A stretch of DNA of 20,197 bases from an uncultured Bacteroidales bacterium (GTDB taxonomy: Bacteria > Bacteroidota > Bacteroidia > Bacteroidales > Paludibacteraceae), in NCBI GenBank assembly GCA_937915765.1, contig CALGHE010000003.1, positions 1 to 20,197 of the forward strand. The letters run 5' to 3'. Below are positions 14,099-20,197 of this stretch, piece by piece; the first letter of the stretch is position 1; each line of letters starts with the position of its first letter. The notes beneath the pieces are model-generated. The model had not been told where the DNA came from, ran no database searches, and saw only the letters and a list, made by a program, of their open reading frames with translations. The translations under genes were made by a program, and so were the position numbers.

Positions 14099-14515
14099 TC
14101 ATAATCGTTTGCTTTCCATATAAGATTGCAAAATAATAGTCGCGCTAATTTCATCGACAAGCGCCTTGTTCTGTCTGTCCTTTTTCTTCAGACCGCCGGC
14201 AAGCATAGCCTGATGCGCAAGTACAGACGTGAACCGCTCGTCAACCATCTCTACCGGAATATTTGGATATTTTTTCTTCAAAGCCTTGACAAACGGCTCT
14301 ATCAGCCTCATAGAATCAGAATACTCGTTATTCATCTTCTTAGGCAAACCGACAACAAACAGCTCTACCTGCTCCTTCGCCGTATAATCAGCAAGAAACT
14401 TAAAGATTTCGCCGCTTGGCACCGTTGTCAGGCCGTTCGCAATAATCTTCAGAGGGTCTGTCACTGCCAGTCCCACACGCTTCTGTCCATAATCAATAGC
14501 TAAAATCCTGCCCAT
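14099..14515 (-). CDS. ruvX: RuvX/YqgF family resolvase-like nuclease
   Basis: RNase H-fold nuclease of the YqgF/RuvX family, linked to maturation of 16S rRNA 5' ends and, in some bacteria, to Holliday junction cleavage. From the ATG at 14515 the protein has 138 residues, the normal length. Motifs: ILAIDYGQKRVGLAV (4-18) with catalytic Asp8, FVVGLPKKMN (53-62), VDERFTS (91-97) with Glu93, and VDEISATIILQSY (120-132) with Asp121. The open frame extends to 14560, but those 15 extra codons overlap the -7 box of a near-perfect promoter and carry no conserved sequence, so the longer start is rejected. First gene of a two-gene unit with def. Confidence 0.95.
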   Translation of the reverse strand: MGRILAIDYGQKRVGLAVTDPLKIIANGLTTVPSGEIFKFLADYTAKEQVELFVVGLPKKMNNEYSDSMRLIEPFVKALKKKYPNIPVEMVDERFTSVLAHQAMLAGGLKKKDRQNKALVDEISATIILQSYMESKRL

Positions 14516-14538
14516 ATCAAAAGAGTTTTTTAGAGGCA

Positions 14539-14569
14539 CAAAGATAAAAAACTTTTGCAATATATCAAA
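14539..14569 (-). promoter_or_regulatory. ruvX-def promoter, best consensus in the window
   Basis: Minus strand TTTG (complement of 14566-14569), a 19-nt spacer and TATCTTTG (complement of 14539-14546) match the Bacteroidota housekeeping promoter exactly. It sits just past the mfd stop codon (14582), with a predicted start near 14532 and a leader of about 17 nt to the ATG at 14515. Confidence 0.85.
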
Positions 14570-14581
14570 AAGCCAAACACG

Positions 14582-17500
14582 CTACCTGCCAATACCGTCT
14601 ATTGAACTGAGTATGTCAAAAACCACTGTAACAGACTTTACATCAGCAAAGACCACAGAGCGCTTTCCGTTGACCTCTTTCAACTGGCAACGTTCCACAT
14701 GGTTTTGGAAATACTCCAATATCTTTCCAAAAGCAGAAGACTGGAAATACGGCGAATCTTCAGCCTCAATAAAATAAGCTATCATCTTACCGTTTTTCAG
14801 CACAAGCCTTTCAAAGCCAAGCCTCACGGCAATCCACTTGGAACGCACTAACAGCATCAGGTTCAGAGCTGCCTCCGGCATTGGCCCGAACCTGTCGACC
14901 AGCCTGCTTTCGAACGCAGACAAATCCTCCTCGCGCTTTATATTGTCCAGTTCCCGATACAAAGACATTCGCTCCGTCACGCTTTCCACATACGAGTCCG
15001 GCAAACGCAGTTCCATATCAGTATCTATCTGGCAGTCTGACACATACTCAATTTCATCAGCGACACACTCGGTTTCGTCCTGATACAAGTCTGCAAACTC
15101 CTCACCTTTCAGTTCAGCAACAGCCTCGTTAAGTATCTTATGGTAAGTTTCATATCCGAGGTCTGCGATAAAGCCGCTCTGTTCCGCTCCGAGCAAATTT
15201 CCGGCGCCTCGTATATCCAAATCCTGCATAGCCAGATTGAATCCGCTGCCCAAGTCAGAGAAGCTTTCAATTGCCTGCAGTCGCCTTCTGGCCTCTTGCG
15301 TAAGCGTTGAGAGCGGCGGTGAGAAGAGGTAACAAAACGCCCTTCTGTTGCTGCGCCCCACACGTCCGCGCAACTGATGCAAATCGCTCAACCCGAAGTT
15401 CTGAGCGTTATTGATCAGTATTGTGTTACAATTTGAGATATCAATACCCGACTCAATTATCGATGTCGCAATAAGCACATCATACTCATAATCGACAAAA
15501 TCGAGAATAATCTTCTCCAGCTCTTCGCCATCCATCTGACCATGCCCGATAGCCACACGCGCGTCCGGCACCAGACGAAGAATCAGATCCTTCAGCTCCT
15601 GCAAGTTCTGAATCCTGTTATTCACAAAAAAGACCTGTCCGTTCCTATCAAGTTCGTACCGTATTGCATCTCTCAAAACATCTTCATTAAACGGATGCAG
15701 CTCAGTCTGGACAGGATACCTGTTTGGCGGCGGCGTGCTTATTATAGACAAGTCCCTTGCGCCCATAAGCGAAAACTGCAAAGTTCTCGGAATAGGAGTG
15801 GCAGTCATCGTAAGCGTGTCCACATTTACCTTCATCTGCTTTATTTTCTCTTTAACAGACACGCCGAACTTTTGTTCCTCGTCGATTATCAAAAGGCCTA
15901 AATCTTTGAATTTCACCTCCTTGCCGATAATCTTATGAGTTCCGATAAGTATATTGATTTGTCCGTCTGCAAGGTCCTTCACAACCTGTCTCACCGCCTT
16001 TCCTGTGCGCGAGCGGCTCAGATAATCGACACGGCACGGAAAGTCCTTAAGACGCTCAGAAAACGTCTTGAAATGCTGAAGGGCCAGCACTGTGGTAGGC
16101 ACCAGCACTGCCACCTGCTTATTATCCGCCACCGCCTTAAAAGCCGCGCGGATAGCGACCTCCGTCTTTCCAAAGCCGACATCGCCGCAGACAAGCCTGT
16201 CCATCGGCAAGTCACGCTCCATATCGCGCTTCACATCCTGCGTCGCCTTCAGCTGGTCCGGCGTATCTTCGTAAATAAACGAAGCCTCCAGTTCCGACTG
16301 CAAAAAGCTGTCTGCCGAGAAGGCAAAGCCCTTTTCCGCCCTGCGCTTCGAATAAAGCAAAATCAAGTCGCGGGCAATATCCTTAACCTTCTTCTTAGTG
16401 CGCTCCTTTAGCGATTGCCACGCTCCCGTTCCTAACTTGTTTATTCGCGGCGGCTCACCCTCCTTGCTCTTATATTTTGAGATCTTATGCAAAGAATGAA
16501 TACTGACAAAAAGGAGGTCGTCGTTCTGGTAAAGCAGCTTTATCACCTCCTGCTTCTTACCGTTAACATCCATCATTATAAGCCCGCCGAAACGCCCTAC
16601 GCCATGGTCTATATGCACCACAAAATCGCCTGGCTGAAAACTGTTCAGTTCCTTTAAGGACAAAGCGACCCTGCCCTTTCTTGCCCGGTCTGACACAAGG
16701 CTGTATTTATGATACCTGTCAAAAATCTGATGGTCCGTATAACAGCAAAACTTCAGCGTATGGTCAACAAAACCGCTGTGCAAAGTTTTCAAAACCGGCG
16801 AGAAATTTGTGTTTTGGTCACCTCTGTCTTCAAAGATTGATTTCAGACGGTCTGTCTGCCGCGAGTTATCGCTCAACACAAATATCTCATAGCCCAAACT
16901 TCTCATCTTAGCGAAATTTTCCGCCACAATATCAAAATTTTTATTGAAAGGCGGCTGCGGCGAAGACTCAAACACAAAAGACTCCAAACCCTTAAAGCTG
17001 GAAGTCTCGCAAAACTCAATCTTCTTGAATGTTTCAATTTCAGAAAGGAACAAATCAAACGGCAAGACCTCCACGCTCTGCGTCTCCTCTTCAATCTCTC
17101 TTATTCTGTCGCTTAAAAAAGTAAAATTTGCAAAAGCCCATACAGAGTCCTGACGGCAGAATTTCAGCAACGAAACCGCCTCCTTTTCCGCATTATGAAT
17201 ATCAGAAATAACAGAAATCTTCTCCTTCTTTTCTTTAGATAATTGCGACTCTATATCGAACGTCCTTATCGAGTCTATTTCATCTCCAAAGAAATCTATG
17301 CGGTAAGGGTATTCGTTAGAATAAGAAAAAACATCAATAAGGCTTCCTCTCACAGAATACTGCCCCGGTTCGTAAACAAAATCAACACGTTCGAAGCCAA
17401 ACTCTTTTAACGTCTCAATAACAGTTTCGCTCCCCACGCTCTCGCCCACAGCCAGCGGCAACGTTTTTCCCCTTAGCCCTGCCGAAGAGATAACCTTCTC

Positions 17501-17887
17501 CGCCACAGCCTCCGGATAAGAGACCAGCACAACCGGACCGCCTTCAGTCCACAGCCTGTCCAGCGCCTCTGTACGAAGAATCTCGTTTGAGGAGTCAACC
17601 TCTCCGTATCTTATAGAACGCTTGTAAGAAGACGGAAAGAAAAGCACATCGTCCGCGCCCACAAGCTGAACCATGTCATGATAAAAATAGGCCGCCTCCT
17701 CCGCATCATTCAGCACAATCACCATCGGCACGTCACGACGTTTGTAGATAGAGGCGAAGAGCAGCGACCTGAACGAGCCTTCCAGCCCCTTGACCTCGAA
17801 ATCGCCACCTTCTGCCGCATAAAAGTCCGACACAGCGTTCAAAACACTATGCGAACCAAACCTTTTCAATAATTCTGTTATATTCAA
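14582..17887 (-). CDS. mfd: Transcription-repair coupling factor Mfd
   Basis: DNA translocase that recognises RNA polymerase stalled at lesions, removes it and recruits UvrA for nucleotide excision repair. The 1101 residues contain a UvrB-like N-terminal module (about 1-340, with RGSLIDVFSYSNEYPYRIDF), and the RNA-polymerase-interacting CarD-like domain (about 408-475, with GDFVVHIDHGVGRFGG). The SF2 translocase follows: Walker A GDVGFGKT (568-575), DEEQ box (669-672), and the later helicase motifs IATSIIESGIDIS and QLRGRVGRSNRRAF. Then come the TRG segment MQDLDIRGAGNLLGAEQSGF and the C-terminal TRCF domain. Key residues are intact and the length is near the usual 1100-1150. It has its own promoter and an 80-90-nt leader with a nested hairpin; ruvX has a separate promoter immediately downstream. 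Confidence 0.98.
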   Translation of the reverse strand: MNITELLKRFGSHSVLNAVSDFYAAEGGDFEVKGLEGSFRSLLFASIYKRRDVPMVIVLNDAEEAAYFYHDMVQLVGADDVLFFPSSYKRSIRYGEVDSSNEILRTEALDRLWTEGGPVVLVSYPEAVAEKVISSAGLRGKTLPLAVGESVGSETVIETLKEFGFERVDFVYEPGQYSVRGSLIDVFSYSNEYPYRIDFFGDEIDSIRTFDIESQLSKEKKEKISVISDIHNAEKEAVSLLKFCRQDSVWAFANFTFLSDRIREIEEETQSVEVLPFDLFLSEIETFKKIEFCETSSFKGLESFVFESSPQPPFNKNFDIVAENFAKMRSLGYEIFVLSDNSRQTDRLKSIFEDRGDQNTNFSPVLKTLHSGFVDHTLKFCCYTDHQIFDRYHKYSLVSDRARKGRVALSLKELNSFQPGDFVVHIDHGVGRFGGLIMMDVNGKKQEVIKLLYQNDDLLFVSIHSLHKISKYKSKEGEPPRINKLGTGAWQSLKERTKKKVKDIARDLILLYSKRRAEKGFAFSADSFLQSELEASFIYEDTPDQLKATQDVKRDMERDLPMDRLVCGDVGFGKTEVAIRAAFKAVADNKQVAVLVPTTVLALQHFKTFSERLKDFPCRVDYLSRSRTGKAVRQVVKDLADGQINILIGTHKIIGKEVKFKDLGLLIIDEEQKFGVSVKEKIKQMKVNVDTLTMTATPIPRTLQFSLMGARDLSIISTPPPNRYPVQTELHPFNEDVLRDAIRYELDRNGQVFFVNNRIQNLQELKDLILRLVPDARVAIGHGQMDGEELEKIILDFVDYEYDVLIATSIIESGIDISNCNTILINNAQNFGLSDLHQLRGRVGRSNRRAFCYLFSPPLSTLTQEARRRLQAIESFSDLGSGFNLAMQDLDIRGAGNLLGAEQSGFIADLGYETYHKILNEAVAELKGEEFADLYQDETECVADEIEYVSDCQIDTDMELRLPDSYVESVTERMSLYRELDNIKREEDLSAFESRLVDRFGPMPEAALNLMLLVRSKWIAVRLGFERLVLKNGKMIAYFIEAEDSPYFQSSAFGKILEYFQNHVERCQLKEVNGKRSVVFADVKSVTVVFDILSSIDGIGR

Positions 17888-17903
17888 GATATTAAATGTT
17901 AAC

Positions 17904-17954
17904 TTAGGCTGTTTCTATAAATTACGTTTTGTAATTTAAATCATATCGGCCTAA
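17904..17954. promoter_or_regulatory. Nested inverted repeats in the mfd leader
   Basis: Inner arms TAAATTAC (17918-17925) and GTAATTTA (17931-17938) are perfect around a five-base loop. Outer arms TTAGGC (17904-17909) and GCCTAA (17949-17954) flank them. The element lies within the predicted transcribed leader, 17-67 nt before the mfd ATG. It could be an RNA hairpin or an operator. Confidence 0.4.
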
Positions 17955-17981
17955 TTTATAATGTTATCTTTAAAGAACAAG

Positions 17982-17989
17982 CAAATTTA
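17982..17989 (-). promoter_or_regulatory. -7 box of the mfd promoter
   Basis: Minus strand TAAATTTG (complement of 17982-17989) is an exact TAnnTTTG match. The -33 position is weak. The predicted start near 17975 gives mfd a leader of almost 90 nt. The box follows the terminator of the DUF4831 gene, as expected for a fresh transcript. Confidence 0.5.
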
Positions 17990-18033
17990 CAAATAACAAT
18001 CAAAGTAACATTCTATTACACGCTCAAATTTGC

Positions 18034-18065
18034 AAAAAAATGTCCGGCTGACTTTCAACCGGACA
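18034..18065 (-). terminator. Intrinsic terminator of the DUF4831 gene
   Basis: On the minus strand TGTCCGG and CCGGACA (complements of 18059-18065 and 18041-18047) form a perfect 7-bp GC-rich stem around an 11-nt loop. It is followed by seven T (complement of 18034-18040). It lies 45 nt after the stop codon at 18110. Confidence 0.85.
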
Positions 18066-18109
18066 AAAAACATCTCCGCCCCTCTTGCTAAAACTGCAAT
18101 AAAAGCAGA

Positions 18110-19198
18110 CTACTTGCTCAATTTGATCAAAGCGCCTGTCTCCACATCAAACTCTGCCTTAAAATCCGACTTGTCAAACAGTCCGGCAGGCAATTTCATA
18201 AGCGACCCAAGCTGCGCCACCTCCATGCTTTCTGAACAGAAAGACTTTTTGCCCTGCTTAATTTCAACAGAGACAACTGCAGGCTGGCGATAAACAAAGC
18301 CGGACTTTGAATGCTCCGCAGCATCCTGCTTTATACCAGAATACCTTCTATTGACAGTTGCGGAGACCGGTTCGCCGCTATCACTAAAGCCCTCCCTTTC
18401 AGAGAATCGGAACACCTCTATATTCCCCTCTTTGTCCGGATAAAAGGTAAACGTTTTGCACACCATGAAAGAGGCCTCCTTACCGTCAAACAGGGCGTAC
18501 AGTTCAGCTTCTGTCTTCTCAATCTCTTCCATGTAAGCCGAAACGCCACGGTCCTGAAGCACCTCTGCGTCCTGAAGCAATATTTCCATCTTTATCTTCC
18601 TCAGACGATTTATCTCTTCATAAACAAACTCTGCATCTGTCAGTTCCGGTTTCTTCTTCACAACCGCAGCTGCAGAATCATTTGCCTCCTGCTCCGGCTC
18701 GTCAACCTCTTTGTATCTGTAATTAGAGACAAATTCCAGTTCCTTTTCCGCCTTTGCCGAACAACAGCCGCGCTTCACGCGCTTGCCATCTGGCAAAGCG
18801 ACTGCCGACGCGCTATTCACTCCGCTTATGACCCCAGAAGACGAGAGAGACACAAGGCACGCGTTCGACGTGAACGGAGCATAAACTTTATACTGCTGAT
18901 TAGCGTCTGGCTCAGACTTCCTCACCATCGTCACATCCTCTATGCTCCAAAGCTCGCTGTTGCCAGACACTTTCGGGTCTTTGCCAAACAATCGCTTCAT
19001 AGCTCCGGCAAACGGGCCTACCTTTCGAACCGTCTTTTTGGCAATCACACTAACTTCTACATAATTTTTAGGCAGCGCGTAATACGCTACCGCATCCTCC
19101 TTTTGCTGCTCTCTGTTTTTTACCGAAACAACAAGGCTCTGGGCAGAGACCGAAGCTGCTGCCGCCACCGACATTCCTAACACGATTAATCTTCTCAT
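18110..19198 (-). CDS. DUF4831 family exported protein
   Basis: A 362-residue protein with a signal peptide, MRRLIVLGMSVAAAASVSAQ (1-20). There is no lipobox cysteine, so it should be released into the periplasm or carried on outward. The segments YYALPKNYVEVSVIAKKTVR and GPFAGAMKRLFG, then WSIEDVTMVRKSEPDANQQY, match the conserved N-terminal pattern I associate with DUF4831, a Bacteroidota family of unknown function and similar length. The middle is charged and helical (about 165-240). It lies between a histidine acid phosphatase gene and mfd, bounded by terminators on both sides, so it is probably a single-gene unit; no exact -7 box is seen upstream, the best being TCATTTTG (complement of 19250-19257). 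No function can be assigned. Confidence 0.8.
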   Translation of the reverse strand: MRRLIVLGMSVAAAASVSAQSLVVSVKNREQQKEDAVAYYALPKNYVEVSVIAKKTVRKVGPFAGAMKRLFGKDPKVSGNSELWSIEDVTMVRKSEPDANQQYKVYAPFTSNACLVSLSSSGVISGVNSASAVALPDGKRVKRGCCSAKAEKELEFVSNYRYKEVDEPEQEANDSAAAVVKKKPELTDAEFVYEEINRLRKIKMEILLQDAEVLQDRGVSAYMEEIEKTEAELYALFDGKEASFMVCKTFTFYPDKEGNIEVFRFSEREGFSDSGEPVSATVNRRYSGIKQDAAEHSKSGFVYRQPAVVSVEIKQGKKSFCSESMEVAQLGSLMKLPAGLFDKSDFKAEFDVETGALIKLSK

Positions 19199-19236
19199 AA
19201 ATATATTTTTATAGTTTAAATTATCTTACACTAAAC

Positions 19237-19282
19237 AAAAAAGCATATGCAAAATGACAATCAAACCGTCTTGCCTATATGC
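19237..19282 (-). terminator. Probable terminator of the histidine phosphatase gene
   Basis: On the minus strand GCATAT...GCAAGA pairs with TTTTGC...ATATGC (complements of 19277-19282 and 19269-19274 with 19249-19254 and 19243-19248), with a two-base bulge on one side and one wobble. Six T follow (complement of 19237-19242). It lies 20 nt past the stop codon at 19303. Confidence 0.6.
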
Positions 19283-19302
19283 CAAACAGAACTCTTCCTG
19301 CT

Positions 19303-20197
19303 TTATTGCGCCACTACCTCATTATAATATTTCTCAAAGTCGCTCCATTCGTAATATGGAGCCAAGTCGCTTTTCAAAGGAAGCCTGACTTCGTTCTCGT
19401 TCAGCAGCACTTTGAGCAAGATCTTGTTTTCCTTGTTCTTGTAAAAGATGATTTGCAAATTGCCGCCCATTGGTATTATCTTGAAGTCGGTCCAATACGT
19501 ATGCAAGTTCTCCAGATCTACAACTTTGGCAGAGCAGTTGTCCAGCTGCAGAAGCCCGGCAAGCGGAAGCAAACCCGTGTCATGACCAAAACGCAACGAA
19601 GCGCTTATTCCGCTGCCTTCTATAGCAGCCTTCGCCTCTCCGAGTATATTTTTCAGGAGGTTCTTCGCCATTTGAGGCGATGTGGCGCCTGTTGCCGGAC
19701 AAGAACCGTAAGCTCCGTACCACCACATATTCTGCAGTCGCCAGTTTTCATAAAGCTCATCTTTTGTCCAAACGTCGTTAAAATTCACATTCAGGCTGTC
19801 CATGCCTTGCAGGCTTGAGTTCAGCTCGTAGAATTTGCGCACAAACGCCACTTGGTCTATATTCTTCTGCACATACGCAGAGTCTGAAAAAAGCGCATTC
19901 ATCATTCTCTCCGGACGAAGCAGTTTCTGGTGCATCTCGTCAAAACGCCTCTTCCACTCTTCATTTTCCAGATTGTTCTTTAGTTTCTCATCCTCAAAAT
20001 TTATGTAGCTCATCACTCTTTTGCTCGCCTCGTTAGTGATGTTCAGCGACGGATTCATCGCTTTGAGCTGCTGACAAAAAGCGCCCATGCTCAGCACCAC
20101 ACGCACAGACGTGGACGACTTCGCGTCGATTTTCGCTCCGTTTGCAAAAACCTCCGGATAGTTCTTCACCATACGCTCAGCGATGCCCCGGTGTTGC
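19303..20197 (-). CDS. Histidine acid phosphatase family protein (3' part)
   Basis: C-terminal 297 or so residues of a histidine phosphatase superfamily (branch 2) protein; the frame stays open to the window edge. The methionine at 20172 is internal: upstream codons read QHRGIAER, continuing into MVKNYPEVFA, a stretch typical of this family a few dozen residues after the catalytic RHG motif, which lies outside the window. The proton-donor motif is visible as RFGHDTGLLPLAG (codons near 19579-19590), with His-Asp as in the acid phosphatase/phytase group. RVVLSMGAFCQQL also fits the helical cap. Such enzymes are usually periplasmic and cleave phosphate esters such as phytate or sugar phosphates; the true substrate and the signal peptide cannot be seen. 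A terminator follows, then the DUF4831 gene. Confidence 0.85.
   Translation of the reverse strand, partial: QHRGIAERMVKNYPEVFANGAKIDAKSSTSVRVVLSMGAFCQQLKAMNPSLNITNEASKRVMSYINFEDEKLKNNLENEEWKRRFDEMHQKLLRPERMMNALFSDSAYVQKNIDQVAFVRKFYELNSSLQGMDSLNVNFNDVWTKDELYENWRLQNMWWYGAYGSCPATGATSPQMAKNLLKNILGEAKAAIEGSGISASLRFGHDTGLLPLAGLLQLDNCSAKVVDLENLHTYWTDFKIIPMGGNLQIIFYKNKENKILLKVLLNENEVRLPLKSDLAPYYEWSDFEKYYNEVVAQ

Overview
The window looks like chromosomal DNA of a Bacteroidales bacterium (phylum Bacteroidota); genus cannot be set from the sequence alone. Three things point there. Several upstream regions carry the Bacteroidota promoter signature (a -7 box TAnnTTTG with a TTG/TTTG about 19-20 nt upstream). 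Rho has the long low-complexity linker typical of the phylum. The uncharacterised genes match families I know only from Bacteroidota (DUF4290, DUF4831). Intergenic DNA is very AT-rich. No tRNA, rRNA, CRISPR array, complete insertion sequence or phage gene is visible, and only one gene (the antiporter) lies on the + strand.

Layout. Positions 1-319 hold no convincing gene: a + strand terminator, a degenerate direct repeat with T-tracts, and the terminator of the first minus-strand operon. Then, reading leftwards on the minus strand: ctp (S41 protease) - tilS, followed by rho with its own promoter and a leader of about 240 nt, then a DUF4290 gene. Next come a membrane protein with TerB-like segments (6210-7715), a large AsmA-type envelope protein with an 11-residue-repeat tail (7887-10769), and a CysM-like cysteine synthase (10842-11762). 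The intergenic region at 11763-11968 is divergent, rich in inverted repeats, and drives the synthase one way and the antiporter (11969-13462, +) the other. After a shared bidirectional terminator come def, ruvX and mfd, each minus strand, then a DUF4831 lipoprotein-free secreted protein and the 3' part of a histidine acid phosphatase that runs off the right edge.

Functionally this is mainly housekeeping: transcription termination (Rho) and transcription-coupled repair (Mfd), tRNA-Ile maturation (TilS), N-terminal protein maturation (Def), rRNA/recombination processing (RuvX/YqgF), periplasmic proteolysis (Ctp), envelope lipid handling (AsmA type), cysteine synthesis and monovalent cation/proton exchange. 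I found no clear new multi-gene system. The features most worth a second look are the repeat at the left edge, the rho leader and promoter dyad, the TerB-like membrane protein, the hendecad tail of the AsmA protein, and the dyads between the cysteine synthase and antiporter genes, which share sequence with the mfd leader.

Promoter boxes correct two gene starts: both the protease and ruvX have longer open frames that begin inside or upstream of their promoters, so the internal ATGs at 5926 and 14515 are used here.
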